This document shows positions 29,437-38,041 of a stretch of DNA of 64,000 bases, piece by piece. A program made the translations under genes and the position numbers. Source of the DNA: Phenylobacterium hankyongense (GTDB lineage: Bacteria > Pseudomonadota > Alphaproteobacteria > Caulobacterales > Caulobacteraceae); NCBI RefSeq assembly GCF_003254505.1, contig NZ_QFYP01000001.1, forward strand, positions 604,001 to 668,000. Direction: 5' to 3'. The notes beneath the pieces are model-generated. The model saw only the letters and a list, made by a program, of their open reading frames with translations, ran no database searches and was not told where the DNA came from. Position 1 is the first letter of the stretch; every line of letters starts with the position of its first letter.

Positions 29437-30359
29437 CAGCCGGCCGCTCCCGCCATCAGCACGAACGGCTCGTCCGGCCGCAGGAACAGGCCCAGGCCCA
29501 TGCGCAGGCCGACCAGCAGCACGATGAAGGCCAGCAGCGCGCGAAGCTCCTCCGCCCGGAAGCGCGAGGAGGCCCGTGCGCCGAACTGCGCGCCGAGCAC
29601 GCCGCCGACCAGCAGGAGGCTCGCCAGCACGATGTCGACGGTCTGGTTGCGGCCGGCCTGCAGCACGCCGGTCAGGGCGGTGGTGATGATGATCTGGAAC
29701 AGGCTGGTGCCAACCACGACGCTGGCCGGCATGCGCAGGATGTAGACCATGGCCGGCACCAGGATGAAGCCGCCGCCGACCCCCATGATCGCCGAGAGCA
29801 CGCCCACGAAGCCGCCCAGCGCCAGGGGCGGGATGACGCTGATGTAGAGCCGCGAGCGCGGGAAGCGCATCTTCAGCGGCAGGCCGTAGAGCCAGGGCGG
29901 GCGCCGGTCGCGCCGCGGCGGCGGCGGCAGGTTGCGGCGGCGGCGCAGGATCGCGCCCACCGACTCCGTCAGCATCAGGCCGCCGATCACGCCCAGGAAG
30001 ACGAGGTAGGAGAGCGCCACCACCAGGTCGGCCTGGCCCAGCAGCCGCAGCCAGCGGAACACCTCGACGCCGACCACCGAGCCGACCGCGCCGCCCGCCG
30101 CCAGCACCCCGCCCATGCGGAAGTCGACCGCGCGGCGGCGACCGTAGGCGATCACGCTGGACATCGAGGAGGCCGCCACGTGGTTCGACAGGCTGCCCAC
30201 CGCCACCGCCGGCGGGATGCCCAGGAACACCAGGATGGGCGTCATCAGGAAGCCGCCGCCGATCCCGAACAGGCCGGAGATGAACCCCACCATCGCGCCC
30301 AGCGCCACGATCAGCGGCGCATTCACCGAGACCTCTGCGATGGGCAGGTAGATGTCCAA
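29436..30359 (-). CDS. TSUP-family (TauE/SafE) anion transporter
   Basis: A 307-residue inner-membrane protein with about eight transmembrane segments in two halves. Each half begins with a family motif (FISGLFGIGGGFLMTP and LSAIMGVGGGFILVPA). TauE/SafE proteins move sulfite, sulfoacetate or other small organosulfur anions; the substrate here is not determined. A basic cytoplasmic loop (RRRRNLPPPPRRDRR) separates the halves. First gene of an apparent operon with TIGR02186 and DUF3429 genes. Confidence 0.9.
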   Translation of the reverse strand: MDIYLPIAEVSVNAPLIVALGAMVGFISGLFGIGGGFLMTPILVFLGIPPAVAVGSLSNHVAASSMSSVIAYGRRRAVDFRMGGVLAAGGAVGSVVGVEVFRWLRLLGQADLVVALSYLVFLGVIGGLMLTESVGAILRRRRNLPPPPRRDRRPPWLYGLPLKMRFPRSRLYISVIPPLALGGFVGVLSAIMGVGGGFILVPAMVYILRMPASVVVGTSLFQIIITTALTGVLQAGRNQTVDIVLASLLLVGGVLGAQFGARASSRFRAEELRALLAFIVLLVGLRMGLGLFLRPDEPFVLMAGAAG

Positions 30360-30415
30360 TCCTCAGCGCCCCAGGTCTCGCTGTCGCCGGCGGATTGCTT
30401 CCGCCGCGCGGCCGG

Positions 30416-33262
30416 TCAACGCGTGAAGACGGAGAGCCGCGAGGCGGTGTTCGGATCGAGCGATCCGGTCGCGGCCAGTCCCTGATCGCGCTGATAGGCG
30501 GCGACCGCAAGCTTCAGCTTCGATGTGGCGGCCCCGTCGACCGGGCCCTTGTAGTAGCCGAGGTGGCCGAGGATGCGCTGGGCCGTGGCCACCGTCGCCG
30601 CCGGCGGCGCGGTCCGGGCCGCCAGCGCGGAACGGTCGCCGGCCGGGCGGAAGGCGTCGACGGCCTGATCGGCGGCGGCGAGTTGCGCGGCGGGCAGCTT
30701 GGGTTCCAGGTCCAGCGCGTTGGCGCGCGCCTGGCTATCGCCGCCGTTGGCCGCGATCGAGAACCACTTGTACGCCTCGCCGAGGTCGCGACCGACGCCG
30801 CTGCCGGTCTGGTAGAGCAGGCCGAGATTGTACTGGGAGTCCACCACGCCCTGGTCGGCCGCCTTGCGGAACCAGCGGACGGCGTTGGCCAGGTCCTGGG
30901 AACCGCCCTCGCCGCGGAAATAATAGAGCGCGGTGTTGTGCATGGCGGCCGCGTCGCCGCCTTCCGCCGCGCGCAGCGTCCAGCGCCGCGCCTCGGCCAT
31001 GTTCAGGGTGACCCCGTGCGCCCCGGTTTCGTAGAGCTTGCCGAGGTAGGCTTCGGCGGGCGGATGGCCCGCGTCGGCGATCGCCTTCAGCTTGGCGAGC
31101 GCCCCGGGCTGGCCGGCCTCCACGCCCTTGACGGCGTTCACATAGGCGGTGACCAGGGCGTCCGCGGGCGGCGGGGGCGGCGGAGGCGCGGCGACCTCCG
31201 GAGCTTCCATCGGGACGGGCGTGACCGGCCCGAGCGCCTGGGGCGAGAGCGCGATGGCGGCGCGCGGGGAACTGTGGATCGAGCCGACCACCAGGGCGTC
31301 CGCCGAGTGCGGCGAAGGCGGGCCTTCCATCAGCACCACGCCGGCCGCGCCGACGCTGAGGAAGGCGGCGCCCCCGGCCACCATCAGGGCGGTCTGCAGG
31401 GTGGAGTTCGGCGCGCGCCGGCTCTTCAGGCCGCCGAACAGGCCCGGCGAGGCCTTGCCGGTGGTCCGCCACCTGGCCTTGATCTTGGCTTCCAGCGGCG
31501 GCTTGGTCGGTTCCGCCGTCGCCGCGGCGCGGGCGGCGGCGCGGGCCTGCTCGATGACCTCGCGGGTGGAGAACGGCTGGGCGTCGGCTTCCGCCTCGGC
31601 CGGCGGCTCGGGCTGGTCGAGGCCGAAGAGGTCCTCCTCCGGCTCCGGGATCGGGGCGAAGTCCTCGTCGGCGTCGAAGTCGGCCCTGTGGAAGTCGGCA
31701 CTGTCGAAGTCGGCGCGGGCGAAGCCGGCGGGCTCGGCATAGGCGTCGGCCTGGACATGGGCCTCAGGCGCGAGGTCGTCCGCGAACTCGTCCTCGGCTT
31801 CGGTTTCCGCTCGGGAGAAGAGCTCCGGCCCGAAGGCGGCGGCGGACGGCGCGGCCAGGACGTCGAGGGTGGGCCGCGTCTGGGGCTCGGCCAGCCGCTG
31901 CTCGATCCGCGAACGGGCGTCGTCCAGCAGCAGGGCGGTGCGTTCCTCGCTCTGGCGGATGCGCTCGGCGAGGTCGTCGGAGGCGCGCTCGTGGCGCTGC
32001 TCCATGCGCTCGGTGACCCGGGCCACCTGTTCGCCGACGTCGTCGATGGCCTGCGCGGCGCGCCGCTCGGAGCCCAGCATGCGTTCGGTGAGCCGCTCGG
32101 TGATGCGGCCGATCTCCGCGCCCAGCTTCTCCAGCGCCTCGGCCTGCACCTGTTCGGCGCGGCCCAGCCGGGTCTCCACGGCGCCGGCGACCCGGGCCAT
32201 CTCGCCGCCCACCTGGGCGATCGCCTCGGCGCTGCGCTGCTCGGAGGTCTGGACCCTGCGGTTCAGGGTCTCGGCCATGCTGAGCACTTCGTGGCCCATG
32301 CGCTGGATGGCGTCGGCCGAGCGCTGCTCGGCGGCCTGCACGTGGGCGGCCAGTTCGGCGAACCGCTGGTCGACGCGGCCGGCGCCGGTGGCGCTCAGCT
32401 TCTCGGCGATCTCGGCGCGGGCGTCTTCCACCCGCTGGGTGAGGCTGGCCGCCAGCGTCTCGAGCCGGTGCTCGACGTCGGCCGGCGCGCCGGTCTCCAC
32501 GGAGCGCAGACGTCCGTCCAGCGTCCCCAGCGAACTGCGCAGGCTGTCCAGGGCGTCGGCGGTCCGCCCCTCGGCGTCCGCCAGCCGTTGGCCGAGCCGG
32601 CCCATCACTTCGTCGATCAGCGCGGCGGGATCGCCGCCGGCGAACGCCTCGGTGCGTTGCAGGCGCGCTTCCAGGGCGGCGAGGGTCTCCCGCGTGCGGC
32701 CTTCGGCGTCGTAGACGTGACCGGCGACGCGGGTGACCGACTGCTCGAGGGCGCGCAGCGCCTCGGCGGACCGCGGCCCGGCGGCTTCGCTCTCCATCCG
32801 CCGCAGCCGCTCGGCGACGCGGGTCTGTTCTGAGGCCACGCGGTCGACGGCGCTCTCGAAGCGGGCGGACACCGCCACATGCTCACGCTCGGTGGTTTCG
32901 ATACGGGCGACGGCCTGGCGCACCGAGTGCTCGACACCGGAAATAGCCAGGCCGGTGCGGGTTTCGGACGCTTCGATGCGGTCCGTCAGCCGGTCCAGGG
33001 CGTAGGCGATGCGCGCCAGATCGTCCCCGCGCGGCGCCGGCGTCAGGCTCACCAGCCGCGGCCGGGGCGGCTCGACGAAGGCCCGCTGCGGTCGCTCCGC
33101 GAAATGATCCTCGGAGGTCACGTCCTCCGGCAGGTCATCTTCCAGGATGACGCGGTTCAGCCATTCCCCGAGCGTCATGCCGGCGCGGCGGGCAAGGTCC
33201 TTCGCGACCTCCCTCGCCTTGGGGTCTATCCCCTTGACGCTCCATGGCGCCCCCGCCGTCAT
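30416..33262 (-). CDS. podJ: Polar organelle development protein PodJ
   Basis: A 948-residue polar scaffold. The N-terminus (PWSVKGIDPKAREVAKDLAR) matches Caulobacter PodJ. Residues about 85-460 are a long coiled coil with repeated EQRSAxAI units. About 470-590 is acidic and disordered and includes a short ARADFDSADFHRADF stretch. One transmembrane helix spans about 622-646. The periplasmic part has Pro-rich spacer 693-700, Sel1/TPR-like repeats about 716-848 and a peptidoglycan-binding domain about 892-945. In Caulobacter, PodJ recruits PleC, CpaE and pilus factors to the new pole and is processed by proteolysis. The start at 33262 matches the Caulobacter N-terminus; in-frame codons upstream are not needed. 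Confidence 0.93.
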   Translation of the reverse strand: MTAGAPWSVKGIDPKAREVAKDLARRAGMTLGEWLNRVILEDDLPEDVTSEDHFAERPQRAFVEPPRPRLVSLTPAPRGDDLARIAYALDRLTDRIEASETRTGLAISGVEHSVRQAVARIETTEREHVAVSARFESAVDRVASEQTRVAERLRRMESEAAGPRSAEALRALEQSVTRVAGHVYDAEGRTRETLAALEARLQRTEAFAGGDPAALIDEVMGRLGQRLADAEGRTADALDSLRSSLGTLDGRLRSVETGAPADVEHRLETLAASLTQRVEDARAEIAEKLSATGAGRVDQRFAELAAHVQAAEQRSADAIQRMGHEVLSMAETLNRRVQTSEQRSAEAIAQVGGEMARVAGAVETRLGRAEQVQAEALEKLGAEIGRITERLTERMLGSERRAAQAIDDVGEQVARVTERMEQRHERASDDLAERIRQSEERTALLLDDARSRIEQRLAEPQTRPTLDVLAAPSAAAFGPELFSRAETEAEDEFADDLAPEAHVQADAYAEPAGFARADFDSADFHRADFDADEDFAPIPEPEEDLFGLDQPEPPAEAEADAQPFSTREVIEQARAAARAAATAEPTKPPLEAKIKARWRTTGKASPGLFGGLKSRRAPNSTLQTALMVAGGAAFLSVGAAGVVLMEGPPSPHSADALVVGSIHSSPRAAIALSPQALGPVTPVPMEAPEVAAPPPPPPPADALVTAYVNAVKGVEAGQPGALAKLKAIADAGHPPAEAYLGKLYETGAHGVTLNMAEARRWTLRAAEGGDAAAMHNTALYYFRGEGGSQDLANAVRWFRKAADQGVVDSQYNLGLLYQTGSGVGRDLGEAYKWFSIAANGGDSQARANALDLEPKLPAAQLAAADQAVDAFRPAGDRSALAARTAPPAATVATAQRILGHLGYYKGPVDGAATSKLKLAVAAYQRDQGLAATGSLDPNTASRLSVFTR

Positions 33263-33263
33263 C

Positions 33264-33328
33264 GAATCGTTCTCCTGAGCCTTCCACAGGCTACGCACCG
33301 ATGGGTGGGGGTGTAAACGCAACCTTAA
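33264..33328 (-). promoter_or_regulatory. podJ upstream region with CtrA-like box and GANTC site
   Basis: On the minus strand TTAA-N7-TTTA (33314-33328) is one mismatch from the CtrA consensus TTAA-N7-TTAA. It lies about 52 bp before the podJ start. A GATTC (CcrM GANTC methylation site, 33264-33268) directly abuts the ATG. Caulobacter podJ is cell-cycle regulated, so such sites fit, but no binding is shown here. Confidence 0.45.
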
Positions 33329-33417
33329 CGCTAGATGTAGCGTCCGACCCCTCTGTCCTGTGGATGTTCCCCCTGCAACCGCTGGGGCGCCTTCCGTTTG
33401 CGGAGCAAGGCTGCGAT

Positions 33418-33633
33418 ATGCGGTCGCAGATGAGCCTGCCCGTCACCCTGGCGTTCTGCGCAGCCTTCCTGGCGGTCGCGATCCTGGCCGGCTGGCGCGG
33501 GGCGCGGCCGCCCAATCCGCACCGCGGCCCGCGGATGATCCCCTGGCGGCCGATCATGGTGGCGGCGACGGTCGGGATGATCGTGTTCCTGGTCCACGCC
33601 GTGAACCTGCTGGGCGTCACCACCGGCCGCTAG
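33418..33633 (+). CDS. Small two-helix membrane protein
   Basis: A 71-residue protein with two transmembrane helices (SLPVTLAFCAAFLAVAILAG and PIMVAATVGMIVFLVHAVNL) joined by a basic loop (RGARPPNPHRGPRMIPWRP). The topology suggests both ends outside and a positively charged cytoplasmic loop. Not recognised as a named family. It is convergent with the MprF-like gene (2 bp apart). The second Met (33430) could be the start instead. Confidence 0.7.
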   Translation: MRSQMSLPVTLAFCAAFLAVAILAGWRGARPPNPHRGPRMIPWRPIMVAATVGMIVFLVHAVNLLGVTTGR

Positions 33634-33635
33634 CC

Positions 33636-35309
33636 CTAGGCCGCGCGCGGCAGCTCCCGCATCTCCTCGGGCCGCCGCGGGCGCTTGGCCAGGCCCGAGA
33701 CGCCGCCCGAGGACAGCAGCCCGACCTCGGCCAGCAGCAGCGGGATCACCCACTTGTGCGGCCCGGCGATGTAGCGCGGCTGCCAGAGCGGGTCGTACTT
33801 ATCCTTGTACCGCCGCACGCCCTGGAAGTTGTAGATCTCCTCGCCCCGCTCGAAGAGCAGGTTGCCGACCCGCGACATGATCGGCGCCAGCGGACGATCG
33901 TCCAGACCGGCCAGCGGCGCCATGCCGAACTCGAAGGCCTGGTAGCCCTGCTCGCGGCCCCAGGCGATGAGCTCGACGAACAGATAGTCCATGATGTTCT
34001 TCGGCGCTTCGTCGGCGTAGCGCATCAGGTCCATGGAGAAGGCGCTGTGGGCGGCGGTGGTCCACAGCGTCGCGAACGCCACCACCGTCCCGTAGATGCG
34101 CACCACGGCGACCGGGAACTCGGCCACATAGCCGGGCCAGAAGCCGCCCATCGAGAAGCCCTTCTCGCCCCCCGCGTGATGGGCGAGCCACTGGTCGGAG
34201 ATCGCCTGCAGCTGCGGGATCAGCGCGATCACCGCCTCGCCCTGCAGGATCTCGAAGGTCGCGCCCTCCTCCGCCGCCTTGCGCCAGGCGCGGCGCAGGT
34301 TGCCGCGCTTGCGGCCTTCGATGGAGAAGGTCTCCAGCGGCACCGCCGCCGACTCGCCGACCTTCTGGATCGAGAAGCCGAGCTCGACGATGTCCGGCAG
34401 GTCCTCGGCGCCCAGGCCGTAGATGCCCGGCCGCGCGGCGTGGGAGTCGGCCAGCTCGCGGAACCGCCACAGCAGCTCCATGCGCTCGTCGCGGCGACCG
34501 ACCGGCGCGCCCAGCGCCATCCAGGTGCGGCCGCGGACGCCGAACATCAGGAAGCTGTCGCCGCTCGACGAGAACAGGAACCGCTTGTCGCCCAGCAGCG
34601 CCAGGTTGGAGCCGGGCTCGGCCACCTCCGCCTTGGCGAGGATGGCGCGCACCCGGGCGAACTCCGGATCGGCCTCGCCGACCACCGGCGGGGTCGCCGC
34701 CGAGGCCAGCAGCCGCCAGACGCCGAACGCGAACAGGGCCAGCGCCGCCCCGACCCAGGCGCGGATCGCGCGGGCCGCGTCGGCGTCGACCATCACCCGC
34801 CACCACGCCTGATCGGCGTAGTCGGCATGCTGGAAGGACCACAGGCCCAAGAGCCCCGCGCCGACCAGCGCGCAGAACGCCGACAACAGCCAGCCGGGGG
34901 TGACCTCCATCCGCGACAGGCGCGCCGGGCGCGGGAAGGCGCCGTGGAAGGGCGCCAGCAGCACCGCTATGGTCACCAGGACCGCGGTCTCCTCCCAGTT
35001 GAAGCCCTTCAGCAAGGCCAGGGGGGCGGCGATCAGCAACGCGGCCATGGTGGCGACCCAGGCGGCGTCGAGGCGCGCCCGCAGGCCGAAGGCCAGCATC
35101 ACCAGCTCCAGCCCCATCACCGAGGAGGCGAAGTGGCTGACCTCGATCAGGTAGACCGGCGTGATCTCCATCAGCCGCATGAACCGGTGGGGTTCCGACG
35201 GCGTCGCGCCGGAGGCCAGGAGCATCACCCCTGCGCCCAGCGTCAGCAGCGCCGCGGTCAGCGGGGCGGCGGCGTACAGGGCCGGTTTCAAGGCTCTCCA
35301 GAAGCGCAT
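33636..35309 (-). CDS. MprF-like membrane protein with DUF2156 (lysyltransferase-type GNAT) domain
   Basis: A 557-residue protein. The first about 190 residues hold about six transmembrane helices. The rest is a DUF2156/MprF C-terminal catalytic-type domain with FLMFGVRGRTWMALGAPVG, KRGNLRRAWRKAAEEG, MDLMRYADEAPKNIMDYLFVE and EIYNFQGVRRYKDKYDPLWQPRY. MprF enzymes transfer lysine or alanine from aminoacyl-tRNA to phosphatidylglycerol on the cytoplasmic side and flip the product. This protein is much shorter in the membrane part than full MprF (14 helices), so the flippase domain is mostly missing. It may be an aminoacyl-lipid synthase without flippase or act on another lipid. Confidence 0.87.
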   Translation of the reverse strand: MRFWRALKPALYAAAPLTAALLTLGAGVMLLASGATPSEPHRFMRLMEITPVYLIEVSHFASSVMGLELVMLAFGLRARLDAAWVATMAALLIAAPLALLKGFNWEETAVLVTIAVLLAPFHGAFPRPARLSRMEVTPGWLLSAFCALVGAGLLGLWSFQHADYADQAWWRVMVDADAARAIRAWVGAALALFAFGVWRLLASAATPPVVGEADPEFARVRAILAKAEVAEPGSNLALLGDKRFLFSSSGDSFLMFGVRGRTWMALGAPVGRRDERMELLWRFRELADSHAARPGIYGLGAEDLPDIVELGFSIQKVGESAAVPLETFSIEGRKRGNLRRAWRKAAEEGATFEILQGEAVIALIPQLQAISDQWLAHHAGGEKGFSMGGFWPGYVAEFPVAVVRIYGTVVAFATLWTTAAHSAFSMDLMRYADEAPKNIMDYLFVELIAWGREQGYQAFEFGMAPLAGLDDRPLAPIMSRVGNLLFERGEEIYNFQGVRRYKDKYDPLWQPRYIAGPHKWVIPLLLAEVGLLSSGGVSGLAKRPRRPEEMRELPRAA

Positions 35310-35466
35310 GCGGCGACGATCAACTCCAGGTCACAAGGCGCGCCTTATAGCTGATTTGGGGCCGCCGGCCCCGCTGTTGGTGTCAAACAACTGTTTCGTT
35401 CCGCTTGCCCTCACACCGGCCGGCGCTAAGGTGGCGCCTCTGGTTTCCTGAGTTCTGGAGGTCGCC

Positions 35467-36690
35467 ATGGCCGACTTCGGCGGCGCCGAGCCCGACGCCT
35501 TCCGTGCGGACGTCCGCGCATGGCTGGAGGCCAACTACCCCGCCGAGCTGCGCGACCCGAAGGCCGCGACCGATCCGGAAGCGGTCTGGGGCGGCCGGGC
35601 CTTCGAAGGCTCCCAGGACCCGCAGATCGTCTGGATGCGCCGCGTGGCCGAGCAGGGCTGGACCGCTCCGGCCTGGCCCAAGGACTATGGCGGCGGCGGC
35701 CTCGCCCCGCAGCAGGCCCGGATGCTCGAGCAGGAACTGGCCGCCGGTCGCTACCGCGCGCCGCTCGCCTCCTTCGGCCTGTGGATGCTGGGTCCGGTGC
35801 TGCTCGAGTACGCCACCGAGGCGCAGAAGCGCGAGCACCTGCCGAAGATCATCAACGGCCAGATCCGCTGGTGCCAGGGCTATTCCGAACCGGGCGCCGG
35901 CTCAGATCTCGCAAGTCTAGCCACCCGCTGCGAAGACAAGGGCGACCACTGGCTGATCAACGGCCAGAAGATATGGACCAGCTATGCAGACAAGGCCGAC
36001 TGGTGCTTCTGCCTTGTCCGTACGGATACCACGAAGAAGCACGAAGGCATAAGTTTCGTGCTGATCGATATGCGCACGCCGGGCGTCGAGACGCGGCCGA
36101 TCCAGCTGATCAGCGGCGAGAGCCCGTTCTGCGAGACCTTCTTCACCGACGTGAAGATCCCCAAGGACAACCTGGTGGGCAAGGTCAACGGCGGCTGGGA
36201 GATCGCCAAGCGGCTGTTGCAGTACGAGCGGCAGAACATCTCCGGCGGCTTCGGCGGCGGCGGCGGAGCCGGCGGCTCGGCAGGCGACCTCGGCCAGATC
36301 GCCAAGCAGTACGTCGGGCTCGACGCCGAGGGGCGGGTGGCCGACGGCGGGCTGCGCGACCGGATCACCAAGAACAAGATGGATTTCCAGGCGCTGTTCC
36401 AGACCATCGGGCGCACGGCGGCGGAGTCGAAGGCGGGCAACGGGCCGTCCGCCGCCACCTCGATCATCAAGTACGCCGCCGCCGCCTTCGCCCAGGAGCG
36501 CTCGGAGCTGATGGTCGAGACCCTGGGCGCGCAGGCGCTGGGCTGGGACGGCGAAGGCTACAACCCGTCCGAGCTGCTGGCGGTGCGCGGCTGGCTGCGC
36601 TCGAAGGGCAATTCGATCGAGGGCGGCACCTCGGAGATCAACATCAACGTGGTGTCGAAGCGGGTGCTGGGCCTGCCCGACCCCAAGTAG
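35467..36690 (+). CDS. Acyl-CoA dehydrogenase paralog 1
   Basis: A 407-residue FAD-dependent acyl-CoA dehydrogenase that introduces a 2,3-double bond into an acyl-CoA. Key stretches are WCQGYSEPGAGSDLA (about 135-149), KIWTSYADKADW (168-179, FAD contact) and the C-terminal SIEGGTSEIN, which keeps a Glu near the usual catalytic-base position. A Gly-rich insert (about 259-272) is unique to this copy. It is the first of four tandem paralogs (about 400 aa each) followed by a divergent fifth gene. Codons over residues 146-204 are unusually rich in non-preferred codons (TCA, AGT, CTA, ATA, CGT). Substrate unknown. Confidence 0.93.
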   Translation: MADFGGAEPDAFRADVRAWLEANYPAELRDPKAATDPEAVWGGRAFEGSQDPQIVWMRRVAEQGWTAPAWPKDYGGGGLAPQQARMLEQELAAGRYRAPLASFGLWMLGPVLLEYATEAQKREHLPKIINGQIRWCQGYSEPGAGSDLASLATRCEDKGDHWLINGQKIWTSYADKADWCFCLVRTDTTKKHEGISFVLIDMRTPGVETRPIQLISGESPFCETFFTDVKIPKDNLVGKVNGGWEIAKRLLQYERQNISGGFGGGGGAGGSAGDLGQIAKQYVGLDAEGRVADGGLRDRITKNKMDFQALFQTIGRTAAESKAGNGPSAATSIIKYAAAAFAQERSELMVETLGAQALGWDGEGYNPSELLAVRGWLRSKGNSIEGGTSEININVVSKRVLGLPDPK

Positions 36691-36758
36691 GACGACCAGG
36701 GCGGCGCCTTATTCATCGGGCGCCGTCGGACACGACGATTTTTTCAGGACGTATTTCG

Positions 36759-37967
36759 ATGGCGGATTTTGGCGGCGACGTGGAGGCCTTCCGGGCCGAG
36801 GCCCGCACCTGGCTGGAGGCGAACTTCCCGGCCGCGCTCAAGGACGACCCGACGGCCCAGGCGGCGCGCATGCAGGGCCAGCCGGAGAGCGCCGACGCGC
36901 GGCTGTGGCGCGAGCGGATGGGGGCCAAGGGCTGGGGCGTCCCGACCTGGCCGGCGGAGCACGGCGGCGGCGGGCTGTCGCGCCAGGAGGCCCGGGTGCT
37001 GGCCGAGGAGATGGCGCGGATCGGCGCGCGCAATCCGATCGGCGGCATGGGCGTGATGATGTTCGGCCCGACCCTGATCGAGTACGGGACCGAGGCCCTG
37101 AAGCGCCAGCACCTGCCCGGCATCGTCACCGGCGACGTGCGCTGGTGCCAGGGCTATTCGGAGCCCGGCGCGGGCTCGGACCTGGCGGGCCTGCAAACCC
37201 GGGCCGAGGACAAGGGTGACCACTATGTGGTTTCGGGGTCCAAGATATGGACAAGTGGCGCCAACCTCGCCGACTGGTGCTTCTGCCTGGTGCGCACCGA
37301 CACCGCCAAGAAGCACGAGGGCATCTCCTTCCTGCTGATCGACATGACCAGCCCGGGCGTCGAGGTGCGGCCGATCCGGCTGATCAACGGCACCTCGCCG
37401 TTCTGTGAGACCTTCTTCACCGAGGTCCGCGTGCCCAAGGACCAGCTGTTCGGGCCGCTGAACGGCGGCTGGACGGTGGCCAAGCGGCTGCTGCAGTTCG
37501 AGCGCGACAACATCTCGGCCGGGCTCGGCGGCGGCTCGATCGGCGCGCCGGCCCAGGCGCTGACGGTGAAGCAGGCGGCGACGGACTACGTCGGCCTCGA
37601 CGCGAGCGGGCGGCTGGCGGACGCCGACCTGCGGCGGCGGGTCACCGAGCACCTGATGGAGGGCCACGCCTTCCAGCTGACCGTGCGGCGCGCGGCCGAC
37701 GAGGCGAAGGCCGGCAACGGCCCGTCGGCGGCGACCTCGATCATGAAGTACGCCGGCGCCAAGGTGGCGCAGGACCGCAACGAGCTGATCGTCGAGGCGC
37801 TGGGACTGAACGGCCTGGGCTGGAGCGGCGACGGGTTCGGCGAGCCGGAGCTGGCGGCGGTGCGCACCTGGCTGCGGTCGAAGGGCAATTCGATCGAGGG
37901 CGGCACCTCGGAGATCAACCTCAACGTGGTCGCCAAGCGGGTGCTGGGCCTGCCGGACCCGAAGTGA
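36759..37967 (+). CDS. Acyl-CoA dehydrogenase paralog 2
   Basis: A 402-residue dehydrogenase, similar over its whole length to copies 1, 3 and 4. It retains RWCQGYSEPGAGSDLAGLQ, KIWTSGANLADW and the C-terminal SIEGGTSEINLN, so like copy 1 it keeps the EGG Glu. The ATG at 36759 is preceded by AGGAC. The longer frame upstream of it lies inside copy 1 and is a shadow. The neighbours suggest degradation of a particular acyl-CoA class, perhaps branched, cyclic or steroid side chains, as for paired FadE-type subunits in actinobacteria; this is inference. Confidence 0.93.
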   Translation: MADFGGDVEAFRAEARTWLEANFPAALKDDPTAQAARMQGQPESADARLWRERMGAKGWGVPTWPAEHGGGGLSRQEARVLAEEMARIGARNPIGGMGVMMFGPTLIEYGTEALKRQHLPGIVTGDVRWCQGYSEPGAGSDLAGLQTRAEDKGDHYVVSGSKIWTSGANLADWCFCLVRTDTAKKHEGISFLLIDMTSPGVEVRPIRLINGTSPFCETFFTEVRVPKDQLFGPLNGGWTVAKRLLQFERDNISAGLGGGSIGAPAQALTVKQAATDYVGLDASGRLADADLRRRVTEHLMEGHAFQLTVRRAADEAKAGNGPSAATSIMKYAGAKVAQDRNELIVEALGLNGLGWSGDGFGEPELAAVRTWLRSKGNSIEGGTSEINLNVVAKRVLGLPDPK

Positions 37968-38041
37968 GGGGGCGACTCCAAGGGCCCGATCAGGCGTGCT
38001 AGGCTGAGATATAAGATAATGAATATTAGGGAGAATTTCTG

